In this document: positions 10,253-21,632 of the stretch, piece after piece | How positions within the stretch are numbered: position 1 is the stretch's first letter | Layout of the letters: each line of letters starts with the position of its first letter | Origin: Marthasterias glacialis | Taxonomy: Eukaryota > Echinodermata > Asteroidea > Forcipulatida > Asteriidae | DNA: 64,000 nucleotides | Direction of reading: 5' to 3' | NCBI GenBank assembly: GCA_911728455.2 | Contig: OU452221.1 | Span: forward strand, 9,652,141 to 9,716,140 | Translations under genes and position numbers: made by a program | Notes under the pieces: generated by a model | Database searches by the model: none | Seen by the model: only the letters and a program-made list of their open reading frames with translations | What the model was told of the DNA's origin: nothing

Positions 10253-10300
10253 TGACGTCACAAGCTCAAACAGCGCCCTCATTGAAGACCTATCATTGGC
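10253..10300 (-). promoter_or_regulatory. Conserved CRE (TGACGTCA) plus CCAAT box, TLR copy 1
   Basis: A perfect palindromic CRE lies at 10253-10260 and, in the gene's orientation, a CCAAT box at 10295-10299. Both are kept in all four units 455-505 bp before the start codon. A TATATAA on the minus strand lies at 10413-10419. The function and the transcription start are inferred. Confidence 0.35.
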
Positions 10301-10445
10301 TGAGAGTTGTGCGTGGCAAGTTAGCATTGTTTGACCTTAACGATGGTGGCGTACACATAAGGTATGCCTACATTCTGCTGATATTTTCTACGGAAATAGT
10401 TAGGTTTTGCTGTTATATACACTCTTCAAGATCCAAATACATTGG

Positions 10446-10632
10446 TTCTGTCAGTAACAATACTTTGAAAGAGTTAAATGTAACTCAATTACAGAGTTTA
10501 TTTTACACTAAAATAAAACTTGTATCTCAGCTTCTGAAACGCTAATTTGACACGTGTTGAATCTAACTTTATAAAAGTGTTGTCACTGACCGAACCCTTA
10601 AGTGTTGATTAAATTAACACTTTCGTTTTTAA
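10446..10632. mobile_element. Inverted-repeat element shared with 60905-61152, copy 1
   Basis: TTCTGTCAGT at one end and ACTGACCGAACCC then AAGTGTTGATT...AACACTT at the other, with an internal CTCAGCTTCTGAAACGCTA. The same parts occur in reverse orientation at 60905-61152. Present in every TLR unit at the same place. Confidence 0.7.
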
Positions 10633-10639
10633 AATGAAT

Positions 10640-12550
10640 AGTAATCATAGGTTTTCCTGGCCAATTTCACCAAAAATTCATTCAATTTAAGAACTGGCTC
10701 ATTCAATTTCGTTTGAAAATGAGTGCTCCGTCGCATCAGCATTCAACAGTCAAAAAGAGTAATCCAACTTCGACAGTTTAGCATTCACTGGTAAAATGAG
10801 ATCATCAAATTCATCGAAATTATGTGTGCACGAAGACGAAATTAAATACAATTGTAACTAAAAAGCAGCGGCGAAACAAGGGTAAAATTTTAGAGGGGTA
10901 CAAGGTGGTGCACCATTCTTTTCTAGGGGGCCACTTCTACCAACTTCTGGCCAATTAAAACCTATCAATTTTCCTTTGAAAAACCTTTTTGGCGCTCTTG
11001 TTATGCCGTTTACTGTTTTTAATAATATAACCTGACATGGAGGTAAATACAAATACACTGTCTGCGTGCAAATAGAAAAAGAGTTTACGAAAATTACCAC
11101 ACATTGAAAAACATGAAAGCTTACAAAATGTAACATTTTACTTGGGTAATTTTTAATCGCAAAAGTCCATATTTCAAATTGGGGGCACCCGGGGGACACA
11201 GACATCAATTGGGGGGGGGGGGGGGGGGGGCACGTGCCCCCCTCGCACCTTTATAGTTAACCTTTATAGGTTGATCGAAAATGCTGAAAGTGACCGGGAA
11301 ACCTATGGCAGTAGACAGGCTCAAGTTTTCGACAGCACAACATTGGTTATTGAATTAGCTTTTATGGAGTTAAATATTTTTCTTCAGAAAACACGAACGG
11401 CATACATCTTGCTGTGTGTGTGTTTTGCACACATGTATTTGCCTTGCGGAGAAGCGGTATAGTTCAAATAGATACAATTTACGGGAACATTTTGACACTT
11501 TAATAATACAATTTTGAAGTAACTGCTTATGATATAAAAGCAGCAAAGTGGTAAATTACTGGATACTTACATGGGAAAAGAACAGTGCTCTTTGCGCGGC
11601 TTGGAAAGGCACAGACAAGACAATACACAGCAAAGAATACCAAACTGATAGTTGGATGTTTTCACAGCAGTAGCCTCCAATGGAAATGATGATACAACGC
11701 GGTGTATCACATTGTTCCTGTTTAGATTTTAATCGTTGGTGTCAATTTTCATCTGCTTTTTCTTTGGTCATTATAACATGAAGTCACCGTCCATTATCCT
11801 TTTTAAAGATATAGAGTTGCCATGAAGAGTTGATATAATTTGAGACTTATATGGTCCTAAACGTTTACCAGCATCATCCTAAACGTTTACCAGCATCAGT
11901 CGTCCCAATATATTTTTTTGCGCTGATATTTTTTGACAATGGGATCCGTGCTTGAACAGTTATTGACCATGCGATGACAGAAATAAATAAAAATATGAAA
12001 AAGGGACTAAAATTTGATCAAACATTTATAAGATCTACGCTGGTTACACAAAGGTTTGAACAGCAACCTGAAGTTACATGTGTTTAATGTTTATTTATTT
12101 CAATTTATTTATTTAAATGTTGTGATTCAACGACGTTTATCAAGAGTACGTGTTGAATAAAAACAAAACAGTCTTAGATTGAAGTATCATTGTTTGCTCC
12201 CTGTACCTGCTGGGAATGGGCTGAAGATGAACATTTCAGAACTAAGCGAGTGCTTCAATAATTAATTCTTTTAGCTCTGCGAAATTTAATGAGTATTTCA
12301 CATTTTAGAAATATTTTTAGTGCAATTTCTTGTTTATTTGAGTAGATTCAAAACTATTCAGCATTTGTGCAAACAGTTATTTTTGTATTTTATAGATATG
12401 AGAAATGAATTAATGTAAAATCTTTACACTTTACAATTTTAGCTTGTTTGTGTAACTGAATTGATGAAAACCAAGGCTTCAGAATGAATATCATCATTCA
12501 GAGACCAATGATATAATATATCCATTTGAAATTAAATATCCATTTATAAA
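10640..12550. other. TLR array spacer, copy 1
   Basis: No gene is recognisable. It holds a poly-G tract (11203-11230), a direct CCTAAACGTTTACCAGCATC duplication (about 11856-11898) and otherwise unique sequence repeated only in the other units. Confidence 0.6.
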
Positions 12551-12554
12551 TGTT

Positions 12555-12725
12555 TGTTGTGGCGAGCGGTCTAGCACACCGAACTCAAGTTCTGGTGGCT
12601 AAGTCACTGGAGTGTGGTTTGGAGTCCAGGTCGTGACACTTGTGTCCTTGAGCAAGACACTTCGCTATAATTGCTTTACAGTGTGTTATGCCCTCAATCA
12701 CATGACGGCTTCACTGTATAAAGGA
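12555..12725 (+). mobile_element. tRNA-Leu-like SINE, copy 1
   Basis: The head resembles a leucine tRNA (GGCGAGCGGTCTAGC, CAA-type anticodon loop ACTCAAGTT) followed by the widespread SINE motif GTGTCCTTGAGCAAGACACT. The B box is damaged (GGTTTGGAGTCC), so this copy is probably inactive. Confidence 0.7.
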
Positions 12726-13802
12726 AGGAAGTTTAGGAAGTCAGACAGTCGTTTCATTGAAAGCAAGATACTCGTTTCACTTGTGTAAGTGTTAATTTAA
12801 AGGGAAAGAACACCGTTGTTTTTGGAAGAGTTAATCTCATCCTCTAGTTTGTAATTAACACACTATTCAACACACATGTTTGTCAACTTTGGTGTCTCCC
12901 AAAAAACCCTTTATTTTTGTGTTTCTGTCCATACTGGGCTCAATTCGATTGCGGACATCAAGATAAACAGTATTTCATTTGTAAATATTTCTCTGCAGGA
13001 GTTTTTTACTGCTACAGAGTTTATGTTTAGTGAATTTTCAGAATGCAACTGATCAACTTTTTATAAATATAATTATCCGTCCTGGACTAGTAATTTCCCC
13101 AACTTTCATAAGGGCTCTATTTATTGGAGAACGAGTGCATCACAAACTTATTTTGACTCTGGAGTCCGTCGTCAACATAATTATGAGTTCATAAAACCAT
13201 CGATGTGTATGATCTACTTTCACTTTAGGCTGAAAACAAACAATAGTTCGAAAAGCAAAGGCGTCCCTAGTTTCCTGTGCCAATTCAACAAGAAGAATCC
13301 GTTCGTTTCATTTTCAATTGTGATTTGCCGACAACAATTTGAATGCATTGAAAATATTAAAGTTGGTGATTGGGATATACGAGAAAAAGAGTAGGCATGT
13401 CAATTTGGCATGTGAAGCAATAAGCGTCATGACACGTGTAAAATCAAAAAATTATTTTGTACTGGTACGAAATAATTACTGTGATAAATGCTGTCGAGGT
13501 ATATTTCGTTTATTCACCACAAACTCTTGAAATAACACATTTTGCAGGTATTAGGTACTCGACTTCACCAGCGGTGTGGGTGTTTGTTATAAAAAAAAAA
13601 AAAAAAAACAATTTGTAACGTAATCAACTTGGTGTCTTATAGCAGCATTACAGAGGGATGCACAAATTGTTGCATCAGGCATAAAGGATATCATTTTAGC
13701 TCTATGACGCCGATGTGTGATAAAGAATGTATTATGACTGTCGAAACCGTTAGACTATAACGAGCGTGCCGTCGATTTTGTTCATATTTAAAACAAGTAA
13801 AT

Positions 13803-13944
13803 GGGAGACCTCTGAGGACACTAGGTGGCAGCAAACATACGAGGTAAATAATATTGTTCTCGGAATTTGAGCATGCTCAGAACCATGTAAACAATTAAAC
13901 TTACCTGGTTAAGTCTGCTGCCACCTATCGTTCCAAAGTCTCAC
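13803..13944. mobile_element. Short inverted-repeat element (MITE-like), copy 2
   Basis: GGGAGACCTCTGAGGACACT at one end and the inverted GTTCCAAAGTCTCAC at the other, equivalent to 7131-7274. Confidence 0.8.
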
Positions 13945-13965
13945 ATTATTTGCGGTTCACGCTGC

Positions 13966-14290
13966 TAATTACATGATTCGACATGGCCTCCCCTCACCGG
14001 GCAGCTTAATTATTTTCTGCAGCCCGAAATTGCCACTGTCGTCATTATTTTCAATGGGATTTGTTTTTCTTTGAATCAATTCCTAAAAGAGAATCCTTAA
14101 AAAACAGTTTTTTCTCCGAGGATGGCAATTGTGGACTGCAGAAAAAAGTCACCAGGCACGCTTGTGTAAGACTGGGGCATCTGCTCAAGAATGCGGGGTC
14201 GGGGGTTCGAATCCCATCCGAGTATAGCCTTGGGATTTTTCCCGCAGGACTCGAAAAGCGAGTTGGTGTGTACAGGACTATATCAGGAGT
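13966..14290 (+). mobile_element. tRNA-derived SINE interrupted by a MITE, copy 2
   Basis: Same SINE as 7297-7480 with an intact B box (GGTTCGAATCCC) but split by the element at 14004-14149. Confidence 0.65.
14004..14149. mobile_element. 146-bp MITE nested in the SINE, copy 2
   Basis: Inverted ends TTTTCTGCAGCCCGAAATTG and the complement of CAATTGTGGACTGCAGAAAA, flanked by a near-perfect 9-bp duplication (CACCGGGCA / CACCAGGCA). The empty site is seen in copy 1 at 7330-7340, which proves an insertion. Confidence 0.88.
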
Positions 14291-14320
14291 ATGAAAATAG
14301 CATTACACAAATTACATTTG

Positions 14321-14506
14321 TTAATTTTTACTATTTTGACATACATCAAAACCTTTTAAGATTGCTTCGTAAGCCACGGGATGTAGAGAGTCAAGGTTAA
14401 CCAAAGTCCTCTTGCAAAACATTTTGCCGGTGTTTGGAATGACCATACGCTGTCCCGTTTGCGTTAAACTGGAAAAAGAGAGGATGTTGAAAAGCAGAGA
14501 GCCCAT
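14321..14506 (-). other. Conserved 61-codon open frame downstream of TLR copy 2
   Basis: Same product as the frame at 7570-7752 with a few substitutions and one extra codon at the end; identical in copies 3 and 4. See that entry for the splice-site-like tract. Confidence 0.3.
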
Positions 14507-14677
14507 TCTGTGCCCATTTCATGATATGAGACAGGCAAACATAATGTTCCGTCCGACTTAAAAATAAACTATACATTGACCTGTTTTATTTTTTGTGTTT
14601 ATTTATTTATATTCAATCTTAGATTATACGCTTTGTTTGCCAAGACAGCGACAATGTCACTTTTGATTGATTGAACT

Positions 14678-16558
14678 TTAGAGATTGGTTTCTTCTTGTT
14701 CAGCCGGTTCTATTCTCAAAGCATGAAGGGAGTTATTTAGTTGTTGCCAACATCTTTCCTCATCTTTCATGTCCCATTCTAGGCATGTGATCTTATCTCG
14801 GAGTGCTCTTAAGGTAGCCGGTAAAACCTCGACAGGTAGAGCATCCATCAAGACGAGCAGAAGACACGTTTCACTGCCCGGCGGTACGTTTGCACCATCT
14901 GGCCTGGCGACTCTGTCCACCGCCGATATCATCCGAGAACACGCCATGTTTAGCTCCAGCAAGCACTGGCCGTTCGTAATGAACTCTCGATCAAGAAGAA
15001 TGATGACCGCCCGGGATTTTTCCATAGCTCTGGTCACGTTCGTCAGCTCGTCAGCACCGACTAGAAAGTCTCGGAAGGATACGCACAGGCGGAAGTTATT
15101 CGGTTCTCCTTCCATGCGTGGGATCATGCTATCGGCAACAAACCCATCCGTACTGTCATGGTGACAGATGAACGCATCGTAGTCGTATCTAACCCCCTCA
15201 GTTTGGTCAACGGCTTGGCGGTTATTAACGACCAACCCACCGTATCTTCTGAACAAACCTACCCATTTTATTTGTAGTTTCCGATGCATCAAAACCGCTA
15301 CTGTGATCAAAGCAATACCTAACACAATAACGGCCGAGGTGATAGAAATGGCCAGCCCTGTCACCGTGGAGCTTTTAGCAAAATCGTTGGTAATGGTAGT
15401 GTAATTCGTTGGTGCTGATGACGTTCTTTGCATACTGCAGTTAGATCGCAGGTACCCGACGAGACCAAGGTCCAGTAGAGATGTGGCCCGTAATTGTTCT
15501 GGGGTGTTACAGCTGTACGTGTGCGTTTCTGTCGGGCCTATTTCGAAATTGTAATCGTAGTCGAAGATAGGTTTTCTTAATTGTGTTAAGACCAGGCTTG
15601 ACTCAATGAGCCATTCGACGAACGACAGTAAGTCACATGTACAGCTAAAAGGATTGTTGGCCATGATGAGGACTTGTAAAGAAGCTGCTTCCCTCAGCGT
15701 ATCCAACGCGCTACCCGCTACATTCCTAATGCTGTTCCCGGTAAGATTTAAAGATTCTAAGTTCCGAATGTGAGACACTGACAAAGGAACCCTCTGCAAA
15801 CCTGAATGTGTTATCTCCAGCTGGACGAGATTTGCGACTTTCTGGAAAGAGTTCGCCGAGACATTCAGCACCGTTGACCCAGTCACAATGAAGCTGGTTA
15901 GAGAGGGTAGATCGTAGAGCGTGCGGTCAAGGAGTTGAGGAGGATCAAAGTCGGTGTTTTGGATGTAGATTTCCTTCAGGGCTTGGAAATATTGGAACTG
16001 CGGTGGTCGTATCGGGGTGCCGTTCCTACGTTTTCGCCTTATGGCAATGAATTTCAAGGACGGACTGTGTTCTAGCAAACTGTCCATTGGTAGGCTTCTC
16101 ATTTGAGTATCGATAAATTGTATGCTTTGCAAGGCCATGCCAGAAAATGCTTCTTTCTCGATCGAGACTAAGTGAACGTTTTGGATGTGCAGGGTTAGGT
16201 TGAGACGGGGTTTTGCCTCCATCAGCAACGGGAATGCATTTCTCGGTATGACTAGTGGAGTTTTCCAGGAGGGAAATGTTTCTTTAAATCTTAACAGAAT
16301 TCTGGACGCATCAAATGGTTCTCCGAAAGTCAATCTCCACGGTTCTGGAGGCACCTCACTCACATTTTGGAAGTTTGAAAAGTTGAATCCTGAGGACATA
16401 ATGCACCAAACGTTTGTTTTATAGTGGCTTCCTTTACAACAACATTCACATCCGGTGATTTGGGTGTCGCATATTGAGACAAGATTAGCTGGTTCCACAG
16501 TCATTAGAAGTATGAAGCATGCACACAGAAGCCGACGGTTAACACACGGATTTGCCAT
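14678..16558 (-). CDS. Toll-like receptor, intronless, copy 2 (626 aa)
   Basis: Same architecture as copy 1. The start is set at MANPC, shared by all copies. An in-frame ATG nine codons upstream (MIHRYIIGS, 16585) exists only in copies 2 and 3, where one base is missing relative to copies 1 and 4, and is unlikely to be the main start. The N-terminal cysteine cluster reads GCECCCKGSHYK, two residues longer than copy 1 and with two extra cysteines. The BB loop is RDFLVGADE (Val in place of Pro), and an extra Pro occurs late in the TIR domain (NVPPGS). It differs from copy 3 at only four residues, all in the ectodomain. AATAAATAAA at 14598-14607 is the likely polyadenylation signal. Confidence 0.96.
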   Translation of the reverse strand: MANPCVNRRLLCACFILLMTVEPANLVSICDTQITGCECCCKGSHYKTNVWCIMSSGFNFSNFQNVSEVPPEPWRLTFGEPFDASRILLRFKETFPSWKTPLVIPRNAFPLLMEAKPRLNLTLHIQNVHLVSIEKEAFSGMALQSIQFIDTQMRSLPMDSLLEHSPSLKFIAIRRKRRNGTPIRPPQFQYFQALKEIYIQNTDFDPPQLLDRTLYDLPSLTSFIVTGSTVLNVSANSFQKVANLVQLEITHSGLQRVPLSVSHIRNLESLNLTGNSIRNVAGSALDTLREAASLQVLIMANNPFSCTCDLLSFVEWLIESSLVLTQLRKPIFDYDYNFEIGPTETHTYSCNTPEQLRATSLLDLGLVGYLRSNCSMQRTSSAPTNYTTITNDFAKSSTVTGLAISITSAVIVLGIALITVAVLMHRKLQIKWVGLFRRYGGLVVNNRQAVDQTEGVRYDYDAFICHHDSTDGFVADSMIPRMEGEPNNFRLCVSFRDFLVGADELTNVTRAMEKSRAVIILLDREFITNGQCLLELNMACSRMISAVDRVARPDGANVPPGSETCLLLVLMDALPVEVLPATLRALRDKITCLEWDMKDEERCWQQLNNSLHALRIEPAEQEETNL

Positions 16559-16859
16559 ACTGCCGATGATATACCTATGGATCATGAAAAATGGTGTCCT
16601 ACAATGAATTACATAAAGCCACTTTTGCGTCTATTTCAGAGCAAAATCGTTGTATCTCGATTTTGTAATAACGTCGTATATCACTCAATGGATGCAAAAC
16701 GTTGTACCTCGGCACCATTGTGCACATCCGGTAAGTTTTGTTAAGGTATCATTTTATAAAGCATGGCCGCCACATTGTTGCTGAACATGAAACATGGCGA
16801 TTATGCCAGCCTGATTAAGAAAGGTTAAGTGTTCATTTAGGGAAGATAAACATTTCAAT

Positions 16860-16969
16860 GGAAGACTTTTGAGACGTTAGCGGGCGCCCTATAGCGAGCA
16901 GTCCTTTTCTTGAAACCACAAGAAAAGGCCCGCTTTCTGGGGCGCCCGCTAAAGTTTCAAATGTCTCTC
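16860..16969. mobile_element. Short inverted-repeat MITE upstream of TLR copy 2
   Basis: Equivalent to 10092-10203 but with terminal changes (GGAAGAC / GTCTCTC). Confidence 0.8.
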
Positions 16970-17021
16970 GTTTGTTTTTAAACGTATGTGCTCATGTACA
17001 TGTGCAACTACGCCTTCTGTA

Positions 17022-17069
17022 TGACGTCACAAGCTCAAACAGCGCCCTCATTGAAGACCTATCATTGGC
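17022..17069 (-). promoter_or_regulatory. Conserved CRE plus CCAAT box, TLR copy 2
   Basis: TGACGTCA at 17022-17029 and CCAAT (minus strand) at 17064-17068, 464-510 bp before the start codon. Confidence 0.35.
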
Positions 17070-17213
17070 TGAGAGTTGTGCGTGGCAAGTTGGCATTGTT
17101 TGACCTCAGCGATGGTGGCGTACACATAAGGTAGGCCTACATTCTGCTGATATTTTCTACGGAAATCGTCAAGTTTTGCTGTTATATACACTCTTCAAGA
17201 TCCAAATACATTG

Positions 17214-17400
17214 GTTCTGTCAGTAACAATGCTTTGAAAGAGTTAAATGTAACTCAATTACAGAGTTTATTTTACACTAAAATAAAACTTGTATCTCAGC
17301 TTCTGAAACGCTAATTTGACACTTGTGTTGAATCTAACTTTATAAAAGTGTTGTCACTGACCGAACCCTTTAAGTGTTCATTTAACACTTTCGTTTTTTA
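17214..17400. mobile_element. Inverted-repeat element shared with 60905-61152, copy 2
   Basis: Equivalent to 10446-10632; the AAGTGTTCATTTAACACTT end is intact as a small palindrome. Confidence 0.7.
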
Positions 17401-19505
17401 GAATGAATAGTAATCATAGGTTTTCCTGGCCAATTTCATCAAAAATTCATTCAATTTAAGAACTGGCTCATTCAATTTCGTTTGAAAATGAGTGCGCTGT
17501 CGCATCAGCATTCAACAGTCAAAAGGAGTAATTAAACTTCAACAGTTTAGCATTCACAGGTAAAATGAGATCATTCAAATTCATCAGGTGGCAAAGGTAA
17601 TTCCAGTTTGTAAAAGCCAGCAACATGAGGCTGGTCAACATATCGATTTCATCAATTGTAACTAGCTAGTAGAAATTTAACCGAAGAATGGTGAAAATGT
17701 AGTAATGAACGCCAATAAAATATGAAACAAAATGACAAAAACGAGCATGTATTAGATCGAAATCATGTGTGCACGAAGACGAAATTGAATGTAGTCGTAA
17801 CTAAAAAGCAGCGGCGAAACAAGGGTAAAATTTTAGAGGGGCACAAGGGGGTGCACCATTCTTTTCTAGGGGGGCACTTCTACCAACTTCTGGCCAATTA
17901 GAACCTATCAATGTTCCTTTGAAAAACCTTTTCGGCGCTCTTGTTATGCCGTTTACTATTTTATAATATAATCTGACATGGAGGTAAAACAAATACACTG
18001 TCTGCGTATAAATAGAAAAACAGTTTACAAAAAACATTGATATTACCACACATTGAACAACATTGAAAATGTAACATTTTACTCGGGTAATTTTTAATTG
18101 CAAAGGTCCATATTTCAAATTGGGGGCACCCGCGGGACACAGACATCAATTGGGGGGGGGGGAGAGCACGTGACCCCCTCGCCCCTTTATAGTTACGCCA
18201 CTGCTAAATAAAATGAAGCCCCAGGTTGATCGAAAATGCTGAAAGTGACCGGGAACCCTATGGCAGTAGACAGGCTCAAGTTTTCGACAGCATAACATTG
18301 GTTATTGAATTAGCTTTTGTGGAGTTAAATATTTTTTATTCAGAAAACACGAACGGCATACATCTTGCTGTGTGTGGGTTTTGCACACATGTTTTTGCCT
18401 TGCGGAGAAGCGGTAGTTCAAATAGATACAATTTACGGGAACATTTTGACAACTTAATAATACAATCTTGAAGTAACTGCTTATGATATAAAATCAGCAA
18501 AGTGGTAAATTACTGGATACTTACATGGGAAAAGAACAGTGCTCTTTGCGCGGCTTGGAAAGGCACAGACAAGACAATACACAGCAAAGAATGCCAAACT
18601 GATAGTTGGATGTTTTCACAGCAGTAGCCTTCAATGGAAATGATGATACTACGCGGTGTATCACATTGTTCCTGTTTAGATTTTAATCGTTGGTGTCAAT
18701 TTTCATCTGCTTTTTCTTTGGTCATTATAACATGAAGTCACCGTCCATTATCCTTTTTAAAGATATAGAGTTGCCATGAAGAGTTGATATAATTTGAGAC
18801 TTATATGGTCCTAAACGTTTACCAGCATCATCCTAAACGTTTACCAGCATCAGTCGTCCCAAGATTTTTTTTTGCGCTGATATTTTTTGACAATGGGATC
18901 CGTGCTTGAACAGTTATTGACCATGCGATGACAGAAATAAATAAAAATATGAAAAGGGACTAAAATTTGATCAAACATTTATAAGATCTACGCTGGTTAC
19001 ACAAAGGTGTGAACATCAACCTGAAATGAAATTACATGTGTTTAATCTTTATTCATTTCAATTTATTTATTTTAATGTTGTGATTCAACGACGTTTATCA
19101 AGAGTACGTGTTGAATAAAAACAAAACAGTCTTAGATTGAAGTATCATTGTTTGCTCCCTGTACCTGCTGGGAATGGGCTGAAGATGAACATTTCAGAAC
19201 TAAGCGAGTGCTTCAATAATTAATTCTTTTAGCTCTGCGAAATTTAATGAGTATTTCACATTTTAGAAATATTTTTAGTGCAATTTCTTGTTTATTTGAG
19301 TAGATTCCAAACTATTCAGCATTTGTGCAAACAGTTATTTTTGTATTTTATAGATATGAGAAATGAATTAATGTAAAATCTTTACACTTTACAATTTTAG
19401 CTTGTTTGTGTAACTGAATTGATGAAAACCAAGGCTTCAGAATGAATATCATCATTCAGAGACCAATGATATATATCCATTTGAAATTAAATATCCATTT
19501 ATAAA
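17401..19505. other. TLR array spacer, copy 2
   Basis: No gene. Contains about 180 bp (17580-17760) missing from copy 1, and the CCTAAACGTTTACCAGCATC duplication. Confidence 0.6.
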
Positions 19506-19510
19506 TGTTT

Positions 19511-19682
19511 GTTGTGGCGAGCGGTCTAGCACACCGAACTCAAGTTCTGGTGGCTAAGTCACTGGAGTGTGGTTTGGAGTCCAGGTCGTGACACTTGTGT
19601 CCTTGAGCAAGACACTTCGCTATAATTGCTTTACAGTGTGTTATGCCCTCAATCACATGACGGCTTCACTGTATAAAGGAAG
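19511..19682 (+). mobile_element. tRNA-Leu-like SINE, copy 2
   Basis: Equivalent to 12555-12725, with the same damaged B box. Confidence 0.7.
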
Positions 19683-20756
19683 GAAGTTTAGTAAGTCAGA
19701 CAGTCGTTTCATTGAAAGCAAGATACTCGTTTCACTTGTGTAAGTGTTAATTTAAAGGGAAAGAACACCGTTGTTTTTGGAAGAGTTAATCTCATCCTCT
19801 AGTTTGTAATTAACACACTATTCAACACACATGTTTGTCAACTTTGGTGTCTCCCAAAAAACCCTTTATTTTTGTGTTTCTGTCCATACTGGGCTCAATT
19901 CGATTGCGGACATCAAGATAAACAGTATTTCATTTGTAAATATTTCTCTGCAGGATTTTTTTTACTGCTACAGAGTTTATGTTTAGTGAATTTTCAGAAT
20001 GCAACTGATCAACTTTTTATAAATATAATTATCCGTCCTGGACTAGTAATTTCCCCAACTTTCATAAGGGCTCTATTTATTGGAGAACGAGTGCATCACA
20101 AACTTATTTTGACTCTGGAGTCCGTCGTCAACATAATTATGAGTTCATAAAACCATCGATGTGTATGATCTACTTTCACTTTAGGCTGAAAACAAACAAT
20201 AGTTCGAAAAGCAAAGGCGTCCCTAGTTTCCTGTGCCAATTCAACAAGAAGAATCCGTTCGTTTCATTTTCAATTGTGATTTGCCGACAACAATTTGAAT
20301 GCATTGAAAATATTAAAGTTGGTGATTGGGATATACGAGAAAAAGAGTAGGCATGTCAATTTGGCATGTGAAGCAATAAGCGTCATGACACGTGTAAAAT
20401 CAAAAAATTATTTTGTACTGGTACGAAATAATTACTGTGATAAATGCTGTCGAGGTATATTTCGTTTATTCACCACAAACTCTTGAAATAACACATTTTG
20501 CAGGTATTAGGTACTCGACTTCACCAGCGGTGTGGGTGTTTGTTATATAAAAAAAAAAAAAACAATTTGTAACGTAATCAACTTGGTGTCTTATAGCAGC
20601 ATTACAGAGGGATGCACAAATTGTTGCATCAGGCATAAAGGATATCATTTTAGCTCTATGACGCCGATGTGTGATAAAGAATGTATTATGACTGTCGAAA
20701 CCGTTAGACTATAACGAGCGTGCCGTCGATTTTGTTCATATTTAAAACAAGTAAAT

Positions 20757-20898
20757 GGGAGACCTCTGAGGACACTAGGTGGCAGCAAACATACGAGGTA
20801 AATAATATTGTTCTCGGAATTTGAGCATGCTCAGAACCATGTAAACAATTAAACTTACCTGGTTAAGTCTGCTGCCACCTATCGTTCCAAAGTCTCAC
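20757..20898. mobile_element. Short inverted-repeat element (MITE-like), copy 3
   Basis: Equivalent to 13803-13944. Confidence 0.8.
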
Positions 20899-20919
20899 AT
20901 TATTTGCGGTTCACGCTGC

Positions 20920-21245
20920 TAATTACATGATTCGACATGGCCTCCCCTCACCGGGCAGCTTAATTATTTTCTGCAGCCCGAAATTGCCACTGTCGTCATT
21001 ATTTTCAATGGGATTTGTTTTTCTTTGAATCAATTCCTAAAAGAGAATCCTTAAAAAACAGTTTTTTTCTCCGAGGATGGCAATTGTGGACTGCAGAAAA
21101 AAGTCACCAGGCACGCTTGTGTAAGACTGGGGCATCTGCTCAAGAATGCGGGGTCGGGGGTTCGAATCCCATCCGAGTATAGCCTTGGGATTTTTCCCGC
21201 AGGACTCGAAAAGCGAGTTGGTGTGTACAGGACTATATCAGGAGT
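20920..21245 (+). mobile_element. tRNA-derived SINE interrupted by a MITE, copy 3
   Basis: As in copy 2; B box GGTTCGAATCCC intact. Confidence 0.65.
20958..21104. mobile_element. MITE nested in the SINE, copy 3
   Basis: Same insertion point and 9-bp flanking duplication as 14004-14149, so inherited by duplication. Confidence 0.88.
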
Positions 21246-21275
21246 ATGAAAATAGCATTACACAAATTACATTTG

Positions 21276-21461
21276 TTAGTTTTTACTATTTTGACATACA
21301 TCAAAACCTTTTAAGATTGCTTCGTAAGCCACGGGATGTAGAGAGTCAAGGTTAACCAAAGTCCTCTTGCAAAACATTTTGCCGGTGTTTGGAATGACCA
21401 TACGCTGTCCCGTTTGCGTTAAACTGGAAAAAGAGAGGATGTTGAAAAGCAGAGAGCCCAT
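21276..21461 (-). other. Conserved 61-codon open frame downstream of TLR copy 3
   Basis: Identical product to 14321-14506. Confidence 0.3.
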
Positions 21462-21632
21462 TCTGTGCCCATTTCATGATATGAGACAGGCAAACATAAT
21501 GTTCCGTCCGACTTAAAAATAAACTATACATTGACCTGTTTTATTTTTTGTGTTTATTTATTTATATTCAATCTTAGATTATACGCTTTGTTTGCCAAGA
21601 CAGCGACAATGTCACTTTTGATTGATTGAACT

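Larger units (their letters stand above)
6996..13680. repeat. Tandem unit, copy 1 (TLR array)
   Basis: First and most diverged copy of the direct repeat. The anchor GATATCNTTTTAACTAC...GCCGATGTGTGAT at about 7012-7048 matches 13686, 20641 and 27588. This copy lacks the 146-bp insertion found near the proximal SINE in copies 2-4, and lacks about 180 bp present upstream of the gene in those copies (compare 10800-10850 with 17570-17780). It has the longest poly-G run (11203-11230). Confidence 0.92.
13681..20635. repeat. Tandem unit, copy 2 (TLR array)
   Basis: A 6.95-kb unit nearly identical to copy 3 over its whole length, including spacers. Confidence 0.93.

Noticed and set aside
12555..12725. 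Possible tRNA-Leu genes in the TLR units
   Set aside because: The acceptor stem and a proper T-loop are missing, and a SINE-specific body follows; these are SINEs.
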